Assembly (NCBI GenBank): GCA_022449455.1
Contig: JAKUPL010000005.1
Span: 1-64,000, forward strand
Length of the DNA stretch: 64,000 nucleotides
Reading direction: 5' to 3'
Source of the DNA: Alcanivorax sp.
Lineage (GTDB): Bacteria; Pseudomonadota; Gammaproteobacteria; Pseudomonadales; Alcanivoracaceae
The number at the start of each line of letters is the position of its first letter. Positions within the stretch are counted from its first letter, which is position 1. The notes beneath the pieces were generated by a model that saw only the letters and a list, made by a program, of their open reading frames with translations, did not search any database and was not told the origin of the DNA. The translations under genes and the position numbers were made by a program. Below are positions 1 to 10,285 of this stretch, piece by piece.

Positions 1-2
1 AT

Positions 3-68
3 GGCTACCGGGACAGCGATTACTTCTTCCTCAAGATCAAAGCCGCCTTTCCCGGGAATCCGCGATGA
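3..68 (+). pseudogene. C-terminal tail of a probable IS transposase (ISL3-like), cut by the window edge
   Basis: The frame beginning at base 3 reads GYRDSDYFFLKIKAAFPGN and stops at 66-68. This Gly-Tyr-Arg-Asp...Tyr-Phe pattern resembles the extreme C-terminus of ISL3-family transposases, recalled from memory rather than searched. The stop lies inside the palindrome at 61-90, as is common where an IS gene ends close to its terminal repeat or a terminator. Whether the complete gene upstream is intact cannot be seen. Confidence 0.45.
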
Positions 69-90
69 ACCTTTTTTTTGGTTCATCGCG
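61..90. terminator. Perfect 11-bp palindrome with an 8-T loop
   Basis: CGCGATGAACC at 61-71 is the exact reverse complement of GGTTCATCGCG at 80-90, separated by eight T residues. The stem overlaps the stop of the transposase-like tail. It could terminate that gene, or be part of the IS end. No long T-run follows the stem, so use as a simple intrinsic terminator is uncertain. Confidence 0.5.
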
Positions 91-159
91 CTCTCGCCTG
101 ACAGCGGCGGCGCGCCCCGGTATGGTCCTGCGCATAAACCTTCAAGGAGCTTGACCGGT

Positions 160-753
160 ATGTCCGCAGTGTTTGGTAATTTTCTGGCTGTCTTTCCGCT
201 GATCGTACCCGCTCTGATCGGCATCGTTCTGGGCTGCGCGTTTCTGTCCCGCTACCGCAAACCGGCGATCATGGTGATCATCGCCAGCGCCCTGATGCTG
301 CTCCAGGGGGCCTTCATGATGCTGGCCAACATGTTCCTGGTGCGTCTGGCCAGCGACGGCGTGATCACCTGGGAGACCTACAGCCTGATCGCTTCAGCGG
401 TGCACTTCATACTGGGGCTGAGCGCTTCCGCGCTGTTGCTGACGGCGGCGTTCGCCGGACGGGCCGCCCCGGTCGTGGAGGTGGCGCCCGATGCCCGCCC
501 TCACCGGGGCGCGCCGATTCTGGTCATGGGGATACTGTCGGTGGCGATTTTCGCGCCCCTGGGGGTGATCGCCATGGTGCTGGGGATTCGCGATCTGGCG
601 GCCATGGACGCCGGCGCCATGGACCCGCGGGGCCGCCCGCAAACCACCGCCGGCATGGTACTGGGCATCATCGCCATCGTGCTGATGGTGCTGGCGCTGA
701 TCAGCGCCGCCCTGCTTCTTTACAGCCTGTCCGCGACCAGTTGGATGCCCTGA
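160..753 (+). CDS. Small multi-pass membrane protein of unknown function
   Basis: A 197-residue protein. The start at 160 is chosen because AAGGAG lies at 144-149 with good spacing; the frame is open further upstream, but there it overlaps the IS-like tail. Hydrophobic segments lie at about residues 10-30, 35-60, 75-100, 120-145 and 165-195, giving four or five membrane spans with a short polar linker near residue 110. The C-terminal pair of spans, with an intervening glycine- and alanine-rich stretch, recalls DUF4190-type membrane proteins, but this is weak. It sits alone on the plus strand and converges on the YrhK-like gene. No catalytic motif was recognised. Confidence 0.75.
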   Translation: MSAVFGNFLAVFPLIVPALIGIVLGCAFLSRYRKPAIMVIIASALMLLQGAFMMLANMFLVRLASDGVITWETYSLIASAVHFILGLSASALLLTAAFAGRAAPVVEVAPDARPHRGAPILVMGILSVAIFAPLGVIAMVLGIRDLAAMDAGAMDPRGRPQTTAGMVLGIIAIVLMVLALISAALLLYSLSATSWMP

Positions 754-783
754 AGCGGACGCCACCGGCGACCGGGAACGGCG

Positions 784-1059
784 CTAGCGTTCCCAGTCGC
801 TTTCCGGCACGCGCTGCAGGTGAATATGGCTGAGCAATCGAAGGGTGGGCCGGATCAGGAACTGGAAACTGCCGATGATGAACAGCCAGGCCGCCGGCTC
901 CGCCAGGCTGGGATACAGAAACAGAATGCTGCCCACCAGAAACCAGATGGCGATCAGAAAGTCGTTGATGATGCTCAGCGTCTCGTAACGCCGCCGGATC
1001 ACCAGCTCCTCGTGCCCCATATGCAGCGTCAAGGGGTCATCGGCTCGACGATGTGCCAT
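784..1059 (-). CDS. YrhK-like small membrane protein
   Basis: A 91-residue protein beginning MAHRRADDPLTLHMGHEELV, preceded by a strong GGGAGGAAGG ribosome site that fixes the start at 1059 even though the frame is open upstream. A basic Arg-Arg-Tyr-Glu segment is followed by two hydrophobic helices (about residues 30-50 and 56-74) and a polar tail ending ESDWER. This layout matches the YrhK domain family of short two-span proteins, whose function is unknown. It lies 23 bp downstream of yheV on the same strand and may be cotranscribed with it and prlC. Confidence 0.7.
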   Translation of the reverse strand: MAHRRADDPLTLHMGHEELVIRRRYETLSIINDFLIAIWFLVGSILFLYPSLAEPAAWLFIIGSFQFLIRPTLRLLSHIHLQRVPESDWER

Positions 1060-1082
1060 CCTTCCTCCCTTCTCCCATCGTG

Positions 1083-1283
1083 TCAGCGTGATTTGGGCCC
1101 TCGCAGAGCGACCGGTTGTTCGTTGGCGTCGACGGCGGCGGGCTGCTGGTCCAGATCGCGGACCATGCCGCAGGCAACGCACTCCATCCAGATGCGTTCG
1201 CCGTCCAGGCAGCGCTGGACCCGATCAAGGGCGCCGCAGGACGGGCAGGCGGCGCCGGCGATGAATTGACGCTTTACCGCCAT
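1083..1283 (-). CDS. yheV: YheV-family zinc-ribbon protein
   Basis: A 66-residue protein with two CxxC knuckles, CPSC (Cys13, Cys16) and CVAC (Cys35, Cys38), spaced as in a zinc ribbon. Short Cys4 proteins of this kind, often annotated as YheV-type putative metal-binding proteins, commonly follow prlC in Pseudomonas-like genomes. Here the ATG at 1283 comes one base after the prlC stop, so translation is almost certainly coupled. The frame can be extended 19 codons upstream into prlC, but the coupled ATG is the better start. The molecular role is not known. Confidence 0.85.
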   Translation of the reverse strand: MAVKRQFIAGAACPSCGALDRVQRCLDGERIWMECVACGMVRDLDQQPAAVDANEQPVALRGPKSR

Positions 1284-1284
1284 A

Positions 1285-3321
1285 TCAGGCTCCGATACCG
1301 CTGTGCCGCAGCAGCGGCTCCACGCTCGGCTCGCGGCCACGGAACGCCACGAACAGTTCCATGGGCTCCTGGCTGCCGCCCTGGGCCAGGATTTTCTCGC
1401 GGAAATCCCGACCGGTGTCGGCGTTGAACGGGCCCTCTTCCTCGAAGCGGGAATAGGCGTCGCAGGACAGTACCTCCGCCCATTTGTAGCTGTAATAGCC
1501 CGCCGCGTAGCCGCCGGCGAAGATGTGCGCGAAGCCGTTCTGGAAGCGGTTGAAGGCCGGCGGCCGCACCACCGATACCTCCTCGCGCACTTCGTCGAGC
1601 ACCTTCTGGATGCTCATGCCATCTTGGTATTCGGCGTGCAGACGCATGTCGAACAGGGAGAATTCCAGCTGCCGCATCATGCCCATGGCGCTCTGGAAAT
1701 TCTTGGCGGCGAGCATCTTTTCCAGCATCGCCTTGGGCAGCGGCTCGCCGGTTTCATAGTGGCCGGAGATCAGCGCCAGCCCTTCCTCGGTCCAGCACCA
1801 GTTTTCCAGAAACTGGCTGGGCAGCTCCACCGCGTCCCAGGCCACGCCGTTGATGCCGGAGATCCCGGGCACGTCCTGTTCGGTAAGCATATGGTGCAGA
1901 CCGTGGCCGAACTCGTGGAACAGCGTGACCACCTCGTCGTGGGTCAGCAGCCCCGGCTTGCCGCCGGCCGGCGGCGCGAAGTTGCAGGTCAGGTAGGCCA
2001 CCGGCGTTTGCAGGGAGCCGTCCAGACGACGGCGGCGGATGCGGGCATCGTCCATCCAGGCGCCGCCGCGCTTGCCGGTGCGCGCGTACATATCCAGGTA
2101 GAAGGCGGCGCGCACGGTGCCGTCGTCGTCCACCAGCTCGTAGAAGCGCACGTCCGGGTGCCAGGTGTCCACGTCCTCCCGGGGCCGGAAGCGGATGCCG
2201 AACAGCTTGCCCACCACCTGGAACATGCCGTCGATGACGGTCTCCGCCGGAAACCAGGGGCGCAGGGCCTCCTCGGACAGGTCGTAGCGGGCTTCGCGCA
2301 GCCGTTCGCTCCAGAAGCCCAGATCCCAGGGTTGCAACTCATCGGCGCCCTGTTCGGCGGCAAACGCCTTCAGGTCCGCCAGCTCCTGTTCCGCCTGGGG
2401 TTTGGCGCGGCGCGCCAGGTCGTGCAGGAAGGTCATCACCTCGTCCACGTCCCGGGCCATCTTGGTGGCCAGGGATTCCTCGGCGTAATTGGCGAACCCG
2501 AGCAGGCTGGCCTGGGCATGGCGCAGTTTGAGAATCTCGTCCATGACCCCGGCGTTGTCGTATTCGCCGGCCTGGGGCCCCTGGTCGGAGGCCCGGGTGG
2601 TGAAGGCGCGGTACATTTCCTCGCGCAGGGCGCGGTTGCGCGCATGGCTCATCACGGCGATAAACACCGGTACGTCCAGGGTCAGCAGCCAGCCCTGTTC
2701 ATGGCCCTCGGCCCGGGCCCGGTCGGCGGTGCCGGCCAGGGCGGTTTCCGGCAGGCCGTCCAGTTCGGCTTCGTCGGTGACCAGCTTGCTCCAGGCCTGG
2801 GTGGCGTCGAGCAGGTTGTTCTCGAAGCGGGTGGTCAGCTCGGAGAGCCGCTTGGCGTTCTCCATGTACTGCTTTTTCTGCTCGCCGGACAGCGCCACGC
2901 CGGAGAGGCGGAAATCACGCAGGGTATTGTCGATGTCCTTGCGCCGGGCCGGGCTGAGCTGCTGGAATTCGTCGCTGTCGCGCAGCGCCTGATAGGCGGC
3001 GAACAGCGCTTCGTTCTGGCCCACCTCGGTGCCGTATTCACTGAGCAGCGGCAGGCAGGCGTTGTAGGCCTCGCGCAGGGCCTCGTTCTGGGCCACCGCG
3101 TTGAGGTGGCCCACCGGACCGAACGCCTTGCCGAGGCGGTCGTCTTCCTCGGCCAGGGTCTGCTCCAGGGCGCGGTAGCTGAAGTCGCCCTTGGCCAGCA
3201 CCTCGCGGATGCGTTCGCGACCGGCGGCCACCAGCGCGTCCACCGCCGGCTGCACGTGCTCGGGGCGGATGTCGGAAAACGGCGGCAGATCCGGATAATC
3301 GATCAGCGGATTGTGGCTCAT
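1285..3321 (-). CDS. prlC: Oligopeptidase A (M3 family zinc metallopeptidase)
   Basis: A 678-residue cytoplasmic metallopeptidase of the thimet oligopeptidase (M3) family, which degrades short peptides including cleaved signal peptides. The zinc motif HEFGH is at residues 469-473 and is followed by the usual GLHHM; further downstream is a tyrosine-rich segment (GGYAAGYYSYKW) typical of M3 substrate binding. The length matches E. coli OpdA (about 680 residues). The start at 3321 gives MSHNPLIDYPDLPPFSDIRP, the normal family N-terminus; a longer open frame upstream is an artefact overlapping the divergent carbonic-anhydrase gene. It is followed at one base by yheV, and 51 bp separate its start from the divergent gene. 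Confidence 0.97.
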   Translation of the reverse strand: MSHNPLIDYPDLPPFSDIRPEHVQPAVDALVAAGRERIREVLAKGDFSYRALEQTLAEEDDRLGKAFGPVGHLNAVAQNEALREAYNACLPLLSEYGTEVGQNEALFAAYQALRDSDEFQQLSPARRKDIDNTLRDFRLSGVALSGEQKKQYMENAKRLSELTTRFENNLLDATQAWSKLVTDEAELDGLPETALAGTADRARAEGHEQGWLLTLDVPVFIAVMSHARNRALREEMYRAFTTRASDQGPQAGEYDNAGVMDEILKLRHAQASLLGFANYAEESLATKMARDVDEVMTFLHDLARRAKPQAEQELADLKAFAAEQGADELQPWDLGFWSERLREARYDLSEEALRPWFPAETVIDGMFQVVGKLFGIRFRPREDVDTWHPDVRFYELVDDDGTVRAAFYLDMYARTGKRGGAWMDDARIRRRRLDGSLQTPVAYLTCNFAPPAGGKPGLLTHDEVVTLFHEFGHGLHHMLTEQDVPGISGINGVAWDAVELPSQFLENWCWTEEGLALISGHYETGEPLPKAMLEKMLAAKNFQSAMGMMRQLEFSLFDMRLHAEYQDGMSIQKVLDEVREEVSVVRPPAFNRFQNGFAHIFAGGYAAGYYSYKWAEVLSCDAYSRFEEEGPFNADTGRDFREKILAQGGSQEPMELFVAFRGREPSVEPLLRHSGIGA

Positions 3322-3372
3322 GGGACCTCTCGGTATAAACGGGCGGTAACGGAAACGTTCAGGAGTAGTGAA

Positions 3373-3918
3373 ATGGGGATTCGCCCCTTCAAAGACAAGG
3401 CGCCGACCCTGGGTGAACGGGTCTGGGTGGACCCGGCCGCCACCGTGATCGGTGAGGTGGAACTGGCCGACGACGTGTCCCTGTGGCCGGGCGCGGTGGT
3501 GCGCGGCGACATGCACCGCATCCGCGTGGGCGCGCGCACCAGCGTGCAGGATAACGCGGTGCTGCACATCACACACGCCTCCGAGTTCAATCCCGGCGGC
3601 TTCCCGCTGGACATCGGCGAGGACGTGACCATCGGCCACCAGGCGATGCTGCACGGCTGCACCGTGGGCGACCGGGTGATGATCGGCATGCAGACCATGA
3701 TCATGGACGGCGCGGTGGTGGAAAGCGACGTGATGCTGGCCGCCGGCAGCCTGGTGAGCCCGGGCAAGCGGCTGGAATCCGGCTGGCTGTATCGGGGTCG
3801 CCCGGCCCGCCCGGTGCGCGAGCTCACCGAGCAGGAGTTGCGTTTTCTGCCCTACGTGGCCGGCAACTACGTCAAACTCAAGGACGATTACCGGGCGGAA
3901 GCTAGATCGCCCACATAA
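3373..3918 (+). CDS. Gamma-class carbonic anhydrase-like protein (YrdA/PaaY family)
   Basis: A 181-residue left-handed beta-helix protein with repeated hexapeptide turns. The three zinc-ligand histidines of the gamma-carbonic anhydrase family are visible: His65 (VLHIT), His89 (IGHQ) and His94 (MLHGC). Proteins of this subgroup (YrdA, PaaY) bind metal as trimers, but carbonic anhydrase activity varies, so the reaction is inferred. The start at 3373 follows AGGAGTAGTG. A long open frame continues upstream across prlC but is only its antisense shadow. The 3' end overlaps the convergent lpxR-like gene by 17 bp. The arrangement with divergent prlC is as I recall it in Pseudomonas. Confidence 0.93.
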   Translation: MGIRPFKDKAPTLGERVWVDPAATVIGEVELADDVSLWPGAVVRGDMHRIRVGARTSVQDNAVLHITHASEFNPGGFPLDIGEDVTIGHQAMLHGCTVGDRVMIGMQTMIMDGAVVESDVMLAAGSLVSPGKRLESGWLYRGRPARPVRELTEQELRFLPYVAGNYVKLKDDYRAEARSPT

Positions 3919-4888
3919 ACGACAGGTTGCCGAAGCTGAGCGGGTCGTTGCTGTCGCGCAGCGGCGAGGTGGAGGTCTGCAGCGTCATGGTGAAGCTGAA
4001 GCCATCGTTGCGCAGGCCGAAGCCACCAATGGCGGTGCCGGTGAAGTCGCGGGCTTCGATGTCGTAGGGCCCGGCGTGCTCCTCGATGTAGGAGTAACCG
4101 GTGTACTGACCGGCCAGCCCCAGGAAAAGCTCCCAACCGAAGCCGCGGCGGTCGAACAGGCCCACCAGGGAGCCGGCGGTGCCGATGCCGGCGTAGTCGG
4201 GAATGAAATTGCCCGGCAGGTTGCGCCCGAAGCGCACGAAGCCGCCGGCCTGGGCATGGCCGTCAAAGTTGTTGGCGTCGATGCCCCAGGCGGTGCCCAG
4301 CTCGGTTTCATAGCCGTGGTCGCCGGTATGCCGGAACAGCCGGTGGGCCTGTATGAACCAGGCGCCGCCGATGGTGTCCGGTCCCAGCTGGTTGTCCCAG
4401 CCCTCGGGCTCGTTGGAGCCGACCACCCGGTGCACGAACTTCTGGCTGTTCTCGGCGCCGGAATCCGGCCCGACCACACCCACGCGCAGACCGTAGCCGT
4501 ACAGATTGCGCTGGTCCCAGCTGAACAGACCCACTTCCAGATTGGCGTAACCCACATAGGGCAGGTCGTTGTAGTCCGGCGTGGTCCGCTCAATGTCCGA
4601 GGGGGTGATCATGATCTGCTCGAGGCTGACGGTCAGCGCATGGCGTTCGTCGGCGGCGGAAATGCCGGGTAGCGGATCCAGGGTACGGGCCACCGCGCAG
4701 GTGGCGCCGCTGTTGTGCTCGCAATCGTCCTGCCCGTCGCCCACCCAGCTGAACCGCACCCCGTTGGTGTAGTTCTTGTCCTGGCCGAGAAACAGGTCGT
4801 TGTCCCACGAGAAGCCGAGCGTATCGGCCTGGCCGAAGGTCGGACCCAGCAGGCCGGCCAACACCATCGCACCCAACAGTGCACGCAT
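3902..4888 (-). CDS. Outer-membrane lipid A deacylase, LpxR family
   Basis: A 328-residue protein with a signal peptide (MRALLGAMVLAGLLGPTFGQA) and a beta-barrel-like remainder ending in an aromatic-hydrophobic strand (SFMWAI), as expected for an outer-membrane protein. Near the mature N-terminus is the LpxR signature WDNDLFLGQDKNYTNG, holding the Asn/Asp and Thr residues of the active site. A later HRVVGSNEPEGWDNQLG segment supplies the catalytic His and nearby acid. LpxR proteins remove the 3'-acyloxyacyl chain of lipid A; that activity is inferred from family membership. The ATG at 4888 is selected by the signal peptide. The gene ends inside the last codons of the convergent carbonic-anhydrase-like gene. 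Confidence 0.88.
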   Translation of the reverse strand: MRALLGAMVLAGLLGPTFGQADTLGFSWDNDLFLGQDKNYTNGVRFSWVGDGQDDCEHNSGATCAVARTLDPLPGISAADERHALTVSLEQIMITPSDIERTTPDYNDLPYVGYANLEVGLFSWDQRNLYGYGLRVGVVGPDSGAENSQKFVHRVVGSNEPEGWDNQLGPDTIGGAWFIQAHRLFRHTGDHGYETELGTAWGIDANNFDGHAQAGGFVRFGRNLPGNFIPDYAGIGTAGSLVGLFDRRGFGWELFLGLAGQYTGYSYIEEHAGPYDIEARDFTGTAIGGFGLRNDGFSFTMTLQTSTSPLRDSNDPLSFGNLSFMWAI

Positions 4889-5072
4889 TGGTGAATCTCC
4901 ACGAAACGCAAACGGGCAAGCACACCGCTCGAACGGCGCGAAAAACAAAATCAGTCAGGCGAAAAAAGCGGCCGCCCCGGCGACCGCCGGCGAATATTTC
5001 ACCGCGTCCTTGCCGCCGCCACCAGCGGCGCGACGACAAAAGTTGTAAAACCGCGCGGCGCCCGGGGCGGGC

Positions 5073-7365
<2,293 letters not shown>

Positions 7366-7423
7366 GGGTCGCGGGCATCGGTAGTCAGGGACCGGGCAAG
7401 GATACCGATTGCCGTGGCCGACG

Positions 7424-8491
7424 TCAGTCCCGGGACGGCGCGGTGCGCGCCGTGTAACCGCCGGCCACTCGCTGCACGCGGCCTTCCAGCTCCAGTTCCG
7501 CCAGCTGATCGGCCAGCTCGGCCATGGCCAGGCCGCTGCGCCGGCACAGGGCATCCAGGTCGTTGACGCCACCGGTGAAGTGCCGGAGCAAGCCGCCGGG
7601 GCGCGTGGTACTGAGCGCCGGGCTGTGTTCCACGGTGCGACGAAAATCACCGAACGCGGCCAGCACGTCGTCCACGCTTTCCAGCCAGTTGGCGCCGTCC
7701 CGCAGCAGCCGGTGGCAGCCCTTGCTGAGCGGGTTGTGCAGCGAGCCCGGCACCGCGAACACCTCGCGGCCCTGCTCGGCGGCGGTGCGGGCGGTGATCA
7801 GGGAGCCGCTGCGCAGGGCCGCTTCCACTACCACCGTGGCCAGGCTGAGGCCGCTGATCACCCGGTTGCGCAGGGGAAAATGCGGGCCCAGGGGCCCGGC
7901 GCCCGGAGCGAACTCGGTGACCAGCGCACCGCCGCCCTGGACAATGCGTTCCGCCAGGCCCGCATGGCGCGCCGGGTAAATCCGGTCCGGCCCGCAGCCC
8001 AGCACCGCCACGGTGGTCCCGCCGCCGGCCAGAGCACCCTGATGGGCCGCCCCGTCCACGCCCAGGGCCAGGCCGCTGGTCACCGTGAAGCCGGCCCCGG
8101 CGAAGGCGCGGGCGAAACGGTGCGCGTTGTCGAGGCCGTCGGCGCTGGCGTGACGGGCGCCCACCAGCGCCAGCTGCGGCGCCGACAGCACCGCCGGGTC
8201 GCCGCGCACCGCCAGCACCCCGGGGGCGTCCTCCAGGTCCGCCAGCAGCGGCGGATAGTCGTCGTCACCCAAAGCCAGCCAGCGCCAGCCGTGGGCGGCC
8301 AGGCCGTGCAGTACCGGCGCCAGGGTCTCGGGGTCACGCAACAGACGGGCGTCGCCGGCCGGCGGCAGATGTTTCAGATAATCGAGCGGCCGGTGACGGT
8401 CCGGGGATCGTTCCCGCAGCGCCCGGCCAAGCCGGCCGGAGGCGGGGGAAAAGGCGGCGGCCAGGGCCAGCCGTTTGAGTTGAGGGTCCAT
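7424..8491 (-). CDS. dprA: DNA-processing protein DprA
   Basis: A 355-residue protein of the DprA/Smf family, which loads RecA on incoming single-stranded DNA during natural transformation. The Rossmann-like core starts with LALVGARHASADG and continues through SGLALGVDGAAHQGAL, TVAVLGCGPDRIYP, PLGPHFPLRNRVISGLS and ARTAAEQGREVFAVPGS, all diagnostic. An N-terminal SAM-like segment and a C-terminal winged-helix-like segment (LDALCRRSGLAMAELADQLAELELEGRV) flank the core. It follows the LysM gene by 28 bp. Presence of dprA with type IV pilus motors elsewhere in the window is compatible with competence but does not prove it. Confidence 0.96.
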   Translation of the reverse strand: MDPQLKRLALAAAFSPASGRLGRALRERSPDRHRPLDYLKHLPPAGDARLLRDPETLAPVLHGLAAHGWRWLALGDDDYPPLLADLEDAPGVLAVRGDPAVLSAPQLALVGARHASADGLDNAHRFARAFAGAGFTVTSGLALGVDGAAHQGALAGGGTTVAVLGCGPDRIYPARHAGLAERIVQGGGALVTEFAPGAGPLGPHFPLRNRVISGLSLATVVVEAALRSGSLITARTAAEQGREVFAVPGSLHNPLSKGCHRLLRDGANWLESVDDVLAAFGDFRRTVEHSPALSTTRPGGLLRHFTGGVNDLDALCRRSGLAMAELADQLAELELEGRVQRVAGGYTARTAPSRD

Positions 8492-8519
8492 CGCGCACCT
8501 CCCTGTGCGCGCCGGGAGG

Positions 8520-9608
8520 TCAGTAACTGCCCTCCGGGCTTTCCACGATGTCTTTCATGTAAATGGGCCGAACCGATTCCATGATCAGGCCGTAGCTGAC
8601 CTTTTCGTACACCCGGAACAGCACCAGGGTGCCGGAGCGGGAGCGGGGCAGGCGCACCATTTCGTCACGCTGGCGGTCGCGCACCAGCTCGCCCTGCTGG
8701 AAGATGTCCAGCACGTGACCGGGCTCCATGCCGTCGCGCTCGCCCTTGTTGATCACCACCACGTCGTTGCGGGCCACACTGTTGATGCGGTCGAAGAAGC
8801 GGATGATGTGGCCGGTGGTTTTCTCCGCCGGCGCGTGCGGGTACAGCACCGCCCGCACCAGCCGGTCCGGCTGCGGGAACAGGCGGTCGTCCACGCGCAC
8901 GTCCTCCGACGAGCGCACCACCTTCATGGTGACCATGTCCTCATCGTGGGCGGTGATGGTGGCCAGGCCGATCTGGCGGGCCTCGTAGCCCAGCACCTCG
9001 TCGGTTTCCGGGTCCACGTACTCCTCGCCGACCCGGTAGATGCCGAAGCGCGGCGGGGCGTTTTCGAACTGATCGTCCGGATCACGGGCGTAGACGGTGT
9101 CGCCCATGCCGTACACCACCCGGCGGTCCTGGCCGCCCACCACATAGGGGGCGTCCTTGATCTCGGCCCGCGTTACCACCAGGGCTTCCTTCAGGTAGCT
9201 CTGAATGGCGTTCATGGGAATCGCGGGGATGGCGCTGTCGCGGTCCAGCTCCCGGGCCCGGGGCGTCAGTTTGACGGTGCCGTCGGCCAGTTCGGTGCGG
9301 CTGTTGCCGTCGCGGCGCACCGTCAGGCGCGGCTCGCCATCGGTCCACAACAGGCGGATTTCATCGCCGGGATAGATCAGATGCGGGTTGTCGATCTGAG
9401 GGTTGTCGTGCCAGAGTTCCGGCCACTGCCAGGGGTTCTCCAGGAAGCGGGCACTGATGTCCCACAGGGTGTCGCCCTTTTTGACGTAGTAGACATCCGG
9501 ATGCCCGTCGCGCAACTGGACGGTATCGGCCACCACCGCGGAGGCGATGGACCCCATTCCCAGACACAGGACCCCCAGACACAGGATTCGCCGCAGCGAT
9601 TTCATCAT
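8520..9608 (-). CDS. Exported LysM-domain protein
   Basis: A 362-residue protein with a signal peptide (MMKSLRRILCLGVLCLGMGSIASA) followed by one LysM domain (about residues 38-90: VYYVKKGDTLWDISARFL...WPELWHDNPQI...IYPGD), a peptidoglycan-binding module. The remaining 270 residues form a conserved region seen in homologues next to dprA (PA0020-type), with no recognised catalytic residues. The first of two consecutive ATGs is favoured by AAGGAA seven bases upstream. It heads the run toward aroE and is divergent from def. The protein is probably periplasmic; its role in cell-wall biology is inferred only from the LysM fold. Confidence 0.9.
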   Translation of the reverse strand: MMKSLRRILCLGVLCLGMGSIASAVVADTVQLRDGHPDVYYVKKGDTLWDISARFLENPWQWPELWHDNPQIDNPHLIYPGDEIRLLWTDGEPRLTVRRDGNSRTELADGTVKLTPRARELDRDSAIPAIPMNAIQSYLKEALVVTRAEIKDAPYVVGGQDRRVVYGMGDTVYARDPDDQFENAPPRFGIYRVGEEYVDPETDEVLGYEARQIGLATITAHDEDMVTMKVVRSSEDVRVDDRLFPQPDRLVRAVLYPHAPAEKTTGHIIRFFDRINSVARNDVVVINKGERDGMEPGHVLDIFQQGELVRDRQRDEMVRLPRSRSGTLVLFRVYEKVSYGLIMESVRPIYMKDIVESPEGSY

Positions 9609-9684
9609 CAGCGGATTCCTTTTATCATTATCGGCGTCCGCGAGAAGGCGGACGCACCCCCGGATCGAGCACAGTCGTTCTCGG

Positions 9685-9714
9685 ATATTAGCAACGCGAT
9701 CATAGATTTAGCAA
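9685..9714 (-). promoter_or_regulatory. Candidate sigma-70 promoter for lysM-dprA-tsaC-hemF-aroE
   Basis: Reading the minus strand, TTGCTA (9709-9714) is followed after 18 bases by TAATAT (9685-9690), about 80 bases before the LysM start. The element TTAGCAAC occurs twice on the plus strand here (9688 and 9708), 20 bases apart, so part of the promoter is a direct repeat. The region is AT-rich compared with its surroundings. Confidence 0.45.
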
Positions 9715-9775
9715 CCGAATTTAAAGCAGCTTCGCAAGTAGCTGTTCGTCCGTAAAAGAGACCCACGGGAGCCCC

Positions 9776-10285
9776 ATGGCAAAGCTGGAGATACTGGAAT
9801 TTCCCGACCCACGGCTTCGCACCGTAGCAAAACCGGTGGAGCAGGTGGATGACGCGCTTCGCAAACTGATCGACGACATGATCGAGACCATGTACGACGC
9901 GTCCGGTATCGGCCTGGCGGCCACCCAGGTCAACGTGCACCAGCGCCTGCTGGTGATCGATGTGTCCGAGGCGCGCGACGAGCCGCTGGTGTTCATCAAC
10001 CCGGAGATCACCCCGCTCACCGAGGACCTGGCCCCCTATGAAGAAGGCTGCCTGTCGGTGCCCGGCTTCTATGAGGAAGTGCAGCGCCCGGCCAAGGTGC
10101 GCATCAATGCCCTGGACCGGAACGGCGAGCCCTTCGAGATCGTCACCGACGGCATCCTGGCCACTTGCATCCAGCACGAAATCGACCATCTGGACGGCAA
10201 GCTGTTCGTCGATTACGTGTCCCGGCTGAAGCGCGACCGGATCAAGAAGAAACTCCAGAAAATCCACCGTCAGAACGCCGGATGA
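9776..10285 (+). CDS. def: Peptide deformylase
   Basis: A 169-residue metalloenzyme that removes the N-formyl group from nascent proteins. All three motifs are present: GIGLAATQV (residues 44-52), EEGCLSVPG with metal-ligand Cys92, and QHEIDHLDG with His134, catalytic Glu135 and His138. The C-terminal basic helix ([13 protein letters not shown]) is as in the E. coli enzyme. The stop overlaps the fmt start in ATGA, consistent with the paired functions of formylation and deformylation. Confidence 0.98.
   Translation: MAKLEILEFPDPRLRTVAKPVEQVDDALRKLIDDMIETMYDASGIGLAATQVNVHQRLLVIDVSEARDEPLVFINPEITPLTEDLAPYEEGCLSVPGFYEEVQRPAKVRINALDRNGEPFEIVTDGILATCIQHEIDHLDGKLFVDYVSRLKRDRIKKKLQKIHRQNAG

Noticed and set aside
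1303-3918. 871-codon open frame on the plus strand across prlC
   Set aside because: The part before 3373 is the antisense of prlC, a clear metallopeptidase; only the carbonic-anhydrase-like end is real. High GC gives long antisense frames.
5000-5072. Intrinsic terminator after aroE
   Set aside because: GC-rich partial pairings exist, but no clear stem followed by a T-run could be drawn.
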